6,170 nt of DNA from an uncultured Collinsella sp. (GCA_900550185.1 URRN01000125.1:1-6170); one strand, 5' to 3'. Positions 1-6,170 are shown, counted from the first letter of the stretch. Numbers and translations are program-made. The notes: generated by a model from the letters alone, not told the origin.

Positions 1-448
1 GCGGGGCGCTGGCGGCACGGCTTGCCGCGGAGTTGTTCTGGCCCAGGCCGTTTTGATAGGCGCGCTCTTCTTCGTACAGGCGGCCGAGCGTGGGGGCATC
101 GACGTTCTCGGCAAAGACCGAGAACTTGCCGGCGCGCAGCTGCGGATCGATCATAAAGCGCACGAGGGGCTCGCCGACAAAGACATAGCGGCGCTTTTCG
201 GCCTGCGCCTTCACAAACTCGTGGACCTCGCGCGAAAGCTCGGGGTAGAACGGGGCGAGCATGGGATCGTCGTCGGCGGCGATAAGGATGGTATAGAGTG
301 CCGGCGCCGTGTTGACGCCGTTGATCACCAGAGTCTGATCCTCCATGTCGCGAGCGGCCTGCTTGGCAAGCTTCTTAAAGGAGAACGGGGCACGGGTGGC
401 ACCGAAGATGCCGGCCACGTGGTCCTCGAAGATGTTCAGGAAGTTCAC
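1..448 (-). CDS. FhaA-type protein, N-terminal DUF3662 domain (partial, 3' end beyond left edge)
   Basis: Reading the minus strand from a GTG at 448 gives an open frame of 149 codons to the left edge, so the C-terminal part is missing. It starts MNFLNIFEDHVAGIFG and continues through FSFKKLAKQAARDMEDQTLV, FYPELSREVHEFVKAQAEKR and FVGEPLVRFMIDPQLRAGKF. This pattern matches, from memory, the DUF3662 (FhaA N-terminal) domain of actinobacterial FhaA proteins. In that family the domain is followed by a flexible linker and a C-terminal FHA domain that binds phosphothreonine. Here residues from about 130 turn Ser/Ala/Asn-rich, as a linker would, and the FHA domain would lie outside the window. The start is fixed by an in-frame TGA four codons upstream and by GGAGAG nine bases before the GTG. 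The GTG overlaps the stop of the upstream kinase gene (GTGA), which implies translational coupling. An FhaA partner of a Ser/Thr kinase is expected to act at the membrane in cell-wall or division signalling; that role is inferred from the family. Confidence 0.85.
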   Translation of the reverse strand, partial: MNFLNIFEDHVAGIFGATRAPFSFKKLAKQAARDMEDQTLVINGVNTAPALYTILIAADDDPMLAPFYPELSREVHEFVKAQAEKRRYVFVGEPLVRFMIDPQLRAGKFSVFAENVDAPTLGRLYEEERAYQNGLGQNNSAASRAASAP

Positions 449-2298
449 GAAAGATCACTCTCCGTATAGGTTCTTTGGTATCCGAGCAAATATAGGCATA
501 TCCCAACGATTATAGAGGATAGGATTCCCGCAACCGCCGCCTTGGCGATGACCGCGGCTGCAAGGCTGGCAATTTCCATATGGTGTGCAAGACAGAGCGA
601 CGCCGCGGTGCCTATTCCGCAGCCGGCGATGGCAGCGATTGCAGTCAGGTTCGAGCCCTGCTCGGCACGCTTGGCATGGGCGTTGAGCAGCAGAGATGTC
701 AGTGCAGCTGTCGCCGCGACGAGCACGACGGCAGCCCAGAAGAGCATGTCTCCCAGCGCCGCGGCAACATTGCCGAGCCCCAGCACGCCTCCGGCGGAAA
801 GCGCAACCGTAGCCAGGCGGCCAAAAAGCGCGCCCATCCCCGTGGCGGCCGCGGCGCTTGCCGGGCCGAGCCAAAAGGCCGCGATGCCGGCGGCGACCCC
901 GGCGGCAAGGAGGACGTCGCCCGTTAGACAGCCAAGTGCCACCGCGCAGGTGAGCGCCGCGCTCGCGGCCGCCTCGGTGCGTCCCCAGGCGATCCACCAA
1001 CCGGACATGGTGGCGGCAAAGAGCACCGCGACGGGTAGCATCGACAGGATGCCCTGCGTCTGCATGGTGGCGTTGGCCATAAGTACCAAAAAGCCCACGG
1101 CCGAGATGGCCGAGCCAATCTGCGGGGCCAGGCCGGCGGCCGCCCCAATCGCGATGGCCGCGGCAATAAGTCCGGGAAGCGCCGCGACGCCAGCCGTCTG
1201 CATGATCAAAAAGCTAAAGGCACCACACGTTAGCGCCGAGATGGCGCGCATGGTGTAATCGCGCGCGCGGCTCCAGCGCGTGCCGGCCCAGCCGAGTGCA
1301 GGGTCGACCTCGATGGTGTCGTCCTCATAGGGTAACGATTCGATATCGTCCGCCGCGCGCTCGTCATCCGACAGCTCGCCCACCATCTGCTCCAGGCTGC
1401 GACGGCCTTCGCGCACGCTGCCCAAGCCGGCGAGCAGCTGGTCGCAAAATGCCTCGATGCTGTTGGGGCGGTCTTGCGGCATGGGGGAGAGGGCGCTCAT
1501 GAGCGCAGCCTCGGCTCCCGGGGGAAAGTGCGGGATGAGCTCGCTGGGATAGGTGGCACCGCCGATGATACGGCCGAGCGAGTCGCCGGGCGTGGCGGCC
1601 ATAAAGGGAGCGCTGCCGCACAGGCCCTCGTAGATCACACAGGCGAGGGCAAAGACATCGGCGCGCTCGTCAACCGTGCCAGTTTCGATGTCGAGCTGCT
1701 CGGGTGGCATGTAGCCGATGGTGCCGCCGCGCGAGCCGCCAAAGCCGCCGGCAGACGACAGCCGCGCCATGCCAAAGTCGGTGAGCTTTACATTGCCCGA
1801 GTGGTCGATGAGCACGTTGGCGGGCTTAATATCCAGGTGGAGCACGCCGTTGCTATGGGCGAAGGTGAGCGCCTGGCCCAGCGCGTCGGCAATTGCCGCG
1901 GCCTCGTCAAAGGTGAGCGAATGGCCGTCCGCGCGATGCAAAAACTCGGCTAGGGACATGCCGTCGACATATTCCATGACGAGGTAGGCATAGGCGGTAT
2001 CGTGCGTAAAGTCGATAACCTGCACGATATTGGGATGTTGAAGCATGGCGGCGGTGTGTGCCTCGCGCAGGACATCCATGATGTCGCTGGCGGGCATGCC
2101 GGCACCGCTTGTGAGGGGGATGCGCTTAATGGCGACGCGACGGCGCAGGTGCGTGTCGCGGCAAATCTCGATGGAGCCAAAACCGCCGGTCGCGAGCGTC
2201 TCGAGCGGCTGGAACCGCTTGAGCAGCTCGCGAGAGCTGGTGCCCTCCAAGGGAACGTCCGGCGAGAACCGGGCGGTATGTTGCGAGAAAAGCGGCAT
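445..2298 (-). CDS. Membrane-anchored Ser/Thr protein kinase with a polytopic C-terminal domain
   Basis: A 617-residue protein with a cytoplasmic Hanks-type kinase domain (about residues 27-290) that would phosphorylate Ser/Thr on target proteins. Visible motifs are a glycine loop (residues 36-41, ATGGFG, with Ala for the usual first Gly), VAIK with catalytic K58, the helix-C glutamate E79 in REAHTAAMLQHPNIV, the catalytic loop HLDIKPAN with base D156, DFG at 174-176, GTIGYMPPE ending at E200, D214 of the DVFALA helix, and R277. The loop has HLD where most bacterial kinases have HRD. Residues 300-345 are acidic and probably a juxtamembrane linker. From about 350 to 606 the protein is very hydrophobic and Ala/Gly-rich, with roughly eight to ten likely membrane helices. 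There are no PASTA repeats, unlike PknB. The ATG at 2298 is preferred over a TTG two codons upstream because GAGGG lies six bases before the ATG but directly abuts the TTG. The 3' end overlaps the fhaA-like start by 4 bp. A pseudokinase is unlikely because K58, E79, D156 and D174 are all present. Confidence 0.93.
   Translation of the reverse strand: MPLFSQHTARFSPDVPLEGTSSRELLKRFQPLETLATGGFGSIEICRDTHLRRRVAIKRIPLTSGAGMPASDIMDVLREAHTAAMLQHPNIVQVIDFTHDTAYAYLVMEYVDGMSLAEFLHRADGHSLTFDEAAAIADALGQALTFAHSNGVLHLDIKPANVLIDHSGNVKLTDFGMARLSSAGGFGGSRGGTIGYMPPEQLDIETGTVDERADVFALACVIYEGLCGSAPFMAATPGDSLGRIIGGATYPSELIPHFPPGAEAALMSALSPMPQDRPNSIEAFCDQLLAGLGSVREGRRSLEQMVGELSDDERAADDIESLPYEDDTIEVDPALGWAGTRWSRARDYTMRAISALTCGAFSFLIMQTAGVAALPGLIAAAIAIGAAAGLAPQIGSAISAVGFLVLMANATMQTQGILSMLPVAVLFAATMSGWWIAWGRTEAAASAALTCAVALGCLTGDVLLAAGVAAGIAAFWLGPASAAAATGMGALFGRLATVALSAGGVLGLGNVAAALGDMLFWAAVVLVAATAALTSLLLNAHAKRAEQGSNLTAIAAIAGCGIGTAASLCLAHHMEIASLAAAVIAKAAVAGILSSIIVGICLYLLGYQRTYTESDLS
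446..462 (-). promoter_or_regulatory. Ribosome binding site and GTGA stop/start overlap coupling the kinase to the fhaA-like gene
   Basis: On the minus strand the last kinase codons contain GGAGAG, nine bases before the GTG at 448-446. The kinase stop TGA (447-445) shares two bases with that GTG, giving a GTGA junction. A ribosome finishing the kinase could restart at once, which would keep the two proteins in proportion. The sequence arrangement is direct; the coupling is inferred. Confidence 0.75.
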
Positions 2299-2377
2299 GG
2301 CCAACCCTCGTGCGTTTAAAGTTCGTTTGCGAGCGGCGGGCCAGGGTCAAGCCGTTCGCGGTGGCATAGATGCTGCT

Positions 2378-2405
2378 AGTTTAGCACGCTCGGGCGCATG
2401 GTGAA
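2378..2405 (-). promoter_or_regulatory. Candidate promoter for the kinase-fhaA unit
   Basis: On the minus strand, TTCACC (2405-2400) is followed after 16 bases by TGCTAAACT, an extended -10 (TG at 2386-2385, hexamer TAAACT at 2383-2378). Transcription would begin near 2371 and leave a leader of about 70 bases before the kinase ATG. The match to a housekeeping sigma factor is moderate (-35 differs from TTGACA at three positions). The gap between the YcxB gene and the kinase is only 141 bp and has no clear terminator, so read-through from the YcxB gene is also possible. Confidence 0.4.
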
Positions 2406-2439
2406 GGTAGCGGGGCGAGGTGGCCTATCTGACTTGGCC

Positions 2440-3156
2440 TTAGCGCTTCTTCTTGTTCTTCTTCTGCTTGCGCTGTTTGGCCTTTGCGTTCTTGGGCTCG
2501 CTTTCCTGCTTGGCCTTGGCAGCGGCCTTTTCGGCCTTCATCTTCTTGCGTTTGGTCTCGATGCGGAGTTTTTTGTTGATGCGCGCCTTAAGGAAGGCGC
2601 CAAACTGCTCGGCGTCGCCGCGAACAAAGGTGTCCTTAGGGATAGTCACGCCCTGGTCGGCGAACATGGCCACAAAGATACGCTCGCCGTCGAGCACGTG
2701 GTCGAGCTTCTCAAACGGGAAGAACTGTGACTTGCCGCTCTTGCCCCAGACCATCAGGCCGTCCTCGTTGGCGGCGACGCGGCGGTAGCGTCCGCCCATG
2801 GACTCGTCGGCCTCGACGGCATCGATAAAGTCGCGGGCAAGGGTGTGGTGCAGGTTTTTGCTCCACCAGGCCAAAAAGGCGCCGAATACGATCAGGACAA
2901 CGCCGAACTTGATCCAGTTGCCGCCGGCCACCAGCATGCCGATGCCAATGAGCGCGGCAATTGCCGCGGCGACATACAGCGAGCCGCGACGCCTGGGCGA
3001 GGCGACCAGGCGGGCGAAGTCGGTGACCAGATCGTTTTCGTACTGGTACTCGTTGAGGTACAGGATGCCGTCATCGGCTGCTGCCTGCTTCTCGAGCGCG
3101 ACCTCGACCTGGTCGGCTGCTTCGGAGGGGACGAGGTTGCTCTCTGTGTCTGCCAT
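2440..3156 (-). CDS. YcxB-like two-helix membrane protein with a lysine-rich tail
   Basis: A 238-residue protein. Residues 1-58 are polar and probably cytoplasmic. Two hydrophobic helices follow at about 60-78 and 82-98, the second ending in AWW. A soluble domain of about 90 residues (107-195) comes next, with RYRRVAANEDGLMVWGKSGK, FFPFEKLDHVL and TIPKDTF. The layout of two membrane helices followed by a small domain with an aromatic 'F-P-F-x-x-L' stretch and a late I-P-K-x-x-F motif resembles YcxB-family proteins, whose biochemical function is not known to me. The last 44 residues (195-238) hold 18 lysines and end in KKNKKKR. The ATG at 3156 has AGGAG ten bases upstream. The gene is divergent from dnaX and sits upstream of the kinase on the same strand. 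The family call rests on pattern recognition and is moderately sure; that it is a real gene is well supported. Confidence 0.8.
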   Translation of the reverse strand: MADTESNLVPSEAADQVEVALEKQAAADDGILYLNEYQYENDLVTDFARLVASPRRRGSLYVAAAIAALIGIGMLVAGGNWIKFGVVLIVFGAFLAWWSKNLHHTLARDFIDAVEADESMGGRYRRVAANEDGLMVWGKSGKSQFFPFEKLDHVLDGERIFVAMFADQGVTIPKDTFVRGDAEQFGAFLKARINKKLRIETKRKKMKAEKAAAKAKQESEPKNAKAKQRKQKKNKKKR

Positions 3157-3271
3157 ACTCTTTGGACTCCTATCGCGGCGGGCTCGCCGTACGGGTTATT
3201 ATGAGTGCAGTATGCCGTGCGACCGCATGGCCGTCGCGGCAACAAGACTCAGTATACCCGGGGGAGCACCC
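3157..3271. promoter_or_regulatory. Divergent intergenic region between the YcxB-like gene and dnaX
   Basis: These 115 bp must hold the 5' signals for both genes. AT-rich -10-like hexamers are present: TATTAT on the plus strand (3197-3202), its reverse-strand counterpart CATAAT, and TATACC/TATACT around 3251-3258. I could not pair any of them with a good -35 at 16-18 bases, so no specific promoter is assigned. No strong inverted repeat that would mark an operator was seen. Confidence 0.4.
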
Positions 3272-3274
3272 ATG
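3261..3274 (+). promoter_or_regulatory. Ribosome binding site fixing the dnaX start
   Basis: A purine block, GGGGAG (3261-3266), lies five bases before the ATG at 3272. It decides the start: the frame is open far upstream, with other ATGs at 3212 and 3227, but only this ATG combines a ribosome binding site with the conserved DnaX N-terminus (LYRKYRP). Confidence 0.75.
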
Positions 3275-5752
3275 GAATCGTTGTACCGAAAGTATCGCCC
3301 GCTCACCTTCGACTCCGTGGTGGGCCAGCAGCATATCGTCTCGACGCTCGAGCACGCCATTACCGAGGGGCGCCTGTCCCACGCCTACCTGTTCTGCGGT
3401 CCGCGCGGCACGGGCAAGACCACCATGGCGCGCATTCTTGCCAAGGCGCTGCTTTGCCGCAATGCCGAGGCGGCGCGCGCCGAGGGTGCGAGCGGCTGCA
3501 TGCCCGACGGCACCTGCGAGGAGTGCGAGCTCATCGCCGAGGGCAACCATCCCGATGTCTATGAGCTCGACGCCGCAAGCCGCACGGGCGTGGACAACGT
3601 GCGCGAGGAGATCATCAATTCCGTCAACTTTGCCCCGGTGCGCGGCAAGTACAAGATCTATATCATCGACGAGGTCCACATGCTCACGACGGCGGCGTTC
3701 AACGCGCTGCTCAAGACGCTCGAGGAGCCGCCGGCGCACGTGATCTTTGTGCTGTGCACCACCGACCCACAAAAGATTCTGGAGACCATCCTCTCGCGCT
3801 GCCAGCGCTTCGACTTCCACCGTATCGGTAACGAGGATATCGAGCGCCGCCTGGCCTACGTGTGCGAGCAGGAGGATTTCGATTACGATGACGAGGCGTT
3901 GGCCATCGTTGCGCGTCATGCCAAGGGCGGCATGCGCGATGCTCTTTCCACGCTGGAGCAGCTGAGCGTTTTTGGCAACGGCTCCGTGCATGCGGACGAT
4001 GCCCGTTCGCTTTTAGGTGAGGTTTCGGACCAGATCCTGGGCGAGTTTGCCGCGGCGATTGCGTCACGCGATGTCGCCGAGCTCTATGGCCTCATTCGCG
4101 CACAGGTCGAGGAGGGCAATGACCTGCTTGAGCTGACGCGCGACCTAGTGGCGCACGTGCGTGACGTGTACGTGGCCTGCGTTGCCGGCGCCCGTGCCGA
4201 GCTGTTTGAGGGCGGAGCCGAGCAGGCCGAGGCGCTTGCTGCCGAGTCCGCTGCCTTTGGCGAGCATCCTGCCGACCGCCTGGCTCGTGTGCTGACAGTG
4301 CTCGACGATGCCGCACTGGAGATGAGGGGCGCGAGCGACGTGCGCCTGGTGCTCGAGATCGCCTGCACGCGCCTGGCACGTCCCGAGGCCGATTTAACGA
4401 TTGAGGCATTGGCCGAGCGCGTGGCACGCCTGGAGGCCATGGTTGCCAACGGCGCCGTGCCGGCGAGCGTGGCTGCTGCTCAGGCCGCCGCGCCTGCAGC
4501 ATCCGTACCCGCTGCTGCCCAACAGCCGACGCTCATTTCGGGCGCCCGTGCTGCCGCTCCGGCGGCATCCGCTGCCCCCGCTGCTACGTCCGCGCGCCAG
4601 GGCGGTATGCCTTGGGACCGTGGTGCTGCTGTTCCGGCTGCCCAGCCTGCGCCCCGTTCAGCGTCCGTGTCAGTTTCCAAGCCTGCAGCGCCTGCACCTC
4701 AGCCTGCGCCGGCTCCGACGCCTCAGCCCGTTGCGGCCCCCGCGCCTGCCACCGCTCCGGCACCTAAGCCCCAGTCCAACAACGCCGCCCAGGTTGCCGC
4801 CGCCGGTGCCGCCGAGACGCCCGCGGTCGAGGATGCCGGAGAGCTGCAGCGCAAATGGGCCGAGGTTGTCGAGCGTGTCAAGGCGCGTCAGGCTTCCTAC
4901 GCAGGGCTTTTGCTCAACGCCCGCGCCACGGCCGACGACGGCTCCAAGCTCACCGTCTCGTTCCCTGCGGGCTCGACCTTTGCCATCAAGATGCTCGGCC
5001 GCGCTGACACGCAATCGGTGGTCCTGCCGACGGTCTGCGCAGTCTTCGGTCGTCGTACCGTCGACTATGTCTTGGATGGGGGTGGCACGCCGGCTCCTCA
5101 ACATGAGGAGCATTCTCCATCTGCACGGGCTGCGGCATCTGCGGACCCGCAACCCGTGTCCTCGGCGGCCCCTGTATCCTCGAGCGCCAGCGCGCCGCAG
5201 CAGCAAACGGCGCCGGTAGCGGCATCGACCCCGTCGGCGCCTAAGCCCGCGGCGCCCAAACCGGCTGCTCCGACACCAGCGCCCAAGCCCGCCTCGCCCG
5301 CGCCCAAGTCGTCTGACCTGGGCAAAGCCCCCTGGCTACGCTCCGACAACCCTGCCGGCGCTCCTGCCACGGGTAAGCTCCCGACTGAGCCCGCACCCCG
5401 TGCGCCCGAGCGCTCGGCTGCCCCCAAGGCTCAGCCTGTCGCGCAGTCCGCGCCGTGGGAATCCGAGCAGGTGCCCTACGACGACGCCATGGTCGGCGGC
5501 TTTGCCGGCGATGCGAGCGGGGACGATTTTCCTCCGTTCGACGTGCCGGGTGCGACGCCCGCGCCCAAGTCCGCTGTAGCTGCCCCCAAAGAGGAGGACG
5601 CTCCTGCAGCTCCCTGGGAGTCCAACCCCGGCGCCGGCAGCCCCTTCGGCCACCAGGGCGCAGCCCCGAGCATCCCGCAGACCGAGGACGAGGCCAAAGA
5701 CCTCATCCGCAGCGTCTTCGGCCAGGCCACCATCTTCAAGCCGGTGGAGTAG
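3272..5752 (+). CDS. dnaX: DNA polymerase III subunit gamma/tau (clamp loader ATPase)
   Basis: An 826-residue DnaX, the ATPase of the clamp loader that opens the beta sliding clamp and places it on primed DNA at the replication fork. It begins MESLYRKYRPLTFDSVVGQQ, typical of the family. The AAA+ core (about 1-240) has Walker A GPRGTGKTT (43-51, K49), zinc-module cysteines C62, C76, C82 and C85, Walker B IIDEVH (D133, E134), sensor-1 CTTDP, the arginine finger in SRC (R176), and the sensor-2 stretch GGMRDALS (R222). Helical domain III runs to about 370. An Ala/Pro linker (395-515), a compact C-terminal domain (about 524-605, with LQRKWAEVV and LTVSFP), a second Ala/Pro linker (606-800) and a tail (803-826) follow. 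The protein is longer than the E. coli tau (643 residues), mainly because of the linkers. The ATG at 3272 is preferred because the N-terminus and ribosome binding site fit. No A-rich slippery heptamer like that of E. coli was seen, so a gamma form by frameshift is not supported. Confidence 0.98.
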   Translation: MESLYRKYRPLTFDSVVGQQHIVSTLEHAITEGRLSHAYLFCGPRGTGKTTMARILAKALLCRNAEAARAEGASGCMPDGTCEECELIAEGNHPDVYELDAASRTGVDNVREEIINSVNFAPVRGKYKIYIIDEVHMLTTAAFNALLKTLEEPPAHVIFVLCTTDPQKILETILSRCQRFDFHRIGNEDIERRLAYVCEQEDFDYDDEALAIVARHAKGGMRDALSTLEQLSVFGNGSVHADDARSLLGEVSDQILGEFAAAIASRDVAELYGLIRAQVEEGNDLLELTRDLVAHVRDVYVACVAGARAELFEGGAEQAEALAAESAAFGEHPADRLARVLTVLDDAALEMRGASDVRLVLEIACTRLARPEADLTIEALAERVARLEAMVANGAVPASVAAAQAAAPAASVPAAAQQPTLISGARAAAPAASAAPAATSARQGGMPWDRGAAVPAAQPAPRSASVSVSKPAAPAPQPAPAPTPQPVAAPAPATAPAPKPQSNNAAQVAAAGAAETPAVEDAGELQRKWAEVVERVKARQASYAGLLLNARATADDGSKLTVSFPAGSTFAIKMLGRADTQSVVLPTVCAVFGRRTVDYVLDGGGTPAPQHEEHSPSARAAASADPQPVSSAAPVSSSASAPQQQTAPVAASTPSAPKPAAPKPAAPTPAPKPASPAPKSSDLGKAPWLRSDNPAGAPATGKLPTEPAPRAPERSAAPKAQPVAQSAPWESEQVPYDDAMVGGFAGDASGDDFPPFDVPGATPAPKSAVAAPKEEDAPAAPWESNPGAGSPFGHQGAAPSIPQTEDEAKDLIRSVFGQATIFKPVE
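4454..4816 (+). other. First Ala/Pro-rich linker of DnaX
   Basis: Residues 395-515 of DnaX are dominated by Ala, Pro, Gln and Ser, with runs such as APAPQPAPAPTPQPVAAPAP, and are expected to be disordered. They separate domain III from the C-terminal folded domain and carry the first proline-tryptophan motif (PWDR, residues 447-450). In other bacteria such tau linkers tether the clamp loader to the polymerase or helicase; that role here is inferred. Confidence 0.8.
5087..5671 (+). other. Second Ala/Pro-rich linker of DnaX with APKPA repeats and PW motifs
   Basis: Residues 606-800 are again low-complexity. An imperfect Ala-Pro-Lys-Pro repeat occupies residues 656-680 (5237-5311). Three proline-tryptophan motifs follow: APWLRSD (686-692), APWESEQ (727-733) and APWESNP (780-786). 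The stretch turns acidic in places (YDDAM, DDFPPFD), so it is not just a repeat expansion. It leads to a conserved-looking terminal peptide, residues 803-826. Confidence 0.8.
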
Positions 5753-5773
5753 CTGTACGGGCGGGTATACTGC

Positions 5774-6170
5774 TCAAGAAGAGAACCCCTTGCCCGGGCG
5801 CATTTGTATTTCGGACATGTGTAGTGTGGTGCCGCGTATATCGCATTCGAGCAAACAGGTGCGCGACGGCCGGCCTAGGATGTTGAGGTCGATACGATAC
5901 GTCGCATGGCTGTCTGTGTGCTCGACTTGCTCGGCGTCGACGGTTGCTCCGATTGTCGAATAGTCGCCTAGCTCGGCATCGACAATCTTGGAGTTATTAA
6001 TCTCGACCTTGAGCTCTTGGTAGAGGGACGGGCTGTTGTAGTAAACGGTTCGGGTTCCGTCGACGCACTCGTCGGTCGCCTCCCATTTGACAACGGGCTT
6101 ATCCGAGCTGGCTACCAGCAGTTCTGCTCCAAAGGCTATAGCATGGGTGATGACAACCAGCAATGCCCAG
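5774..6170 (-). CDS. Unrecognised membrane or exported protein (partial, 5' end beyond right edge)
   Basis: The minus-strand frame is open from the right edge to a TGA at 5776-5774, giving 131 complete codons. A TTG at 6163 could serve as a start, but the frame continues upstream of it (…W-A-L-L-V-V-I-T-H-A-I-A-F-G), which looks like the inside of a hydrophobic helix, so the true start is probably outside the window. After this helix or signal-anchor (about the first 18 visible residues) comes a polar, beta-rich-looking domain with KWEATDECVDGTRTVYY, LKVEINNSKIVDAEL, TYRIDLNIL and LLECDIRGTTLHMSEIQ. Two cysteines (in DECVD and LLECD) and a third next to the latter (RTCLL) are visible. I do not recognise the family and assign no function. 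It converges on dnaX with 21 bp between stop codons. The frame's protein-like composition supports a real gene. Confidence 0.7.
   Translation of the reverse strand, partial: WALLVVITHAIAFGAELLVASSDKPVVKWEATDECVDGTRTVYYNSPSLYQELKVEINNSKIVDAELGDYSTIGATVDAEQVEHTDSHATYRIDLNILGRPSRTCLLECDIRGTTLHMSEIQMRPGKGFSS

Noticed and set aside
542..1258. Plus-strand open frame of 238 codons opposite the kinase membrane domain.
   Set aside because: It is the complement of Ala/Gly/Leu-rich codons, and the kinase frame is continuous, with recognisable domains and a coupled downstream gene.
2798..3271. In-frame upstream extension of dnaX by 158 codons, starting at an ATG at 2798.
   Set aside because: It lies antisense to the YcxB-like gene, its translation is Ser/Arg-rich with no DnaX similarity, and the ATG at 3272 has a ribosome binding site and the conserved N-terminus.
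3170..3991. Minus-strand open frame of 273 codons opposite the 5' part of dnaX.
   Set aside because: It is antisense to the conserved AAA+ core, and its His/Ala/Val/Leu-rich composition is that of a complement-strand shadow.
3272..4460. Programmed frameshift site in dnaX producing a short gamma form.
   Set aside because: No A-rich slippery heptamer with a following hairpin was seen near the end of domain III.
4401..5219. Long open frame of 272 codons in another frame within dnaX.
   Set aside because: Its translation is Arg/Pro/Leu-rich, typical of a shadow frame in GC-rich Ala/Pro-coding DNA, and dnaX is clearly the real gene here.
5766..5771. TATACT on the plus strand as a promoter -10.
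   Set aside because: There is no -35 at a suitable distance and no plus-strand gene downstream within the window.
5757..5796. Possible hairpin CGGGC...GCCCG after dnaX as a terminator.
   Set aside because: The stem is only five pairs with a loop of about 30 bases, and no T-run follows on either strand.

Overview
The window is GC-rich and looks like the chromosome of an actinobacterium, most likely of the class Coriobacteriia (Collinsella-like). This is inferred from three things: a Ser/Thr kinase next to an FhaA-type protein, an Ala/Pro-rich DnaX, and the GC-rich codon use. No rRNA, tRNA, CRISPR array, insertion sequence or phage gene was seen. It reads as ordinary housekeeping DNA carrying a few distinctive proteins.

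Left half, all on the minus strand (right to left): a small YcxB-like membrane protein (2440-3156); a 141 bp gap with a plausible promoter; a membrane-anchored Ser/Thr protein kinase (445-2298); and the start of a DUF3662/FhaA-type protein (2-448) that runs off the left edge. The kinase stop and the fhaA start overlap in a GTGA, and the fhaA ribosome binding site lies inside the kinase gene, so the two are probably translationally coupled. A kinase beside an FHA-family protein fits a phospho-signalling pair, since FHA domains read phosphothreonine. The FHA domain itself would lie outside the window.

Right half: dnaX (3272-5752, plus strand) encodes the tau subunit of the DNA polymerase III clamp loader. 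It is divergent from the YcxB gene across a 115 bp gap. Its AAA+ core is complete. It is followed by two long Ala/Pro linkers, a folded C-terminal domain between them, a repeated proline-tryptophan motif, and a short charged/hydrophobic tail. The frame is open for 474 bases upstream of the true start, which could mislead an automatic start call.

Right edge: an unrecognised membrane or exported protein on the minus strand (5774-6170, 5' end outside the window) converges on dnaX with only 21 bp between the stop codons and no convincing terminator.

The most interesting points are the polytopic kinase with an HLD rather than HRD catalytic loop, its coupling to fhaA, and the PW-motif repeats in the DnaX linkers. 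I did not find evidence of an undescribed multi-gene system.
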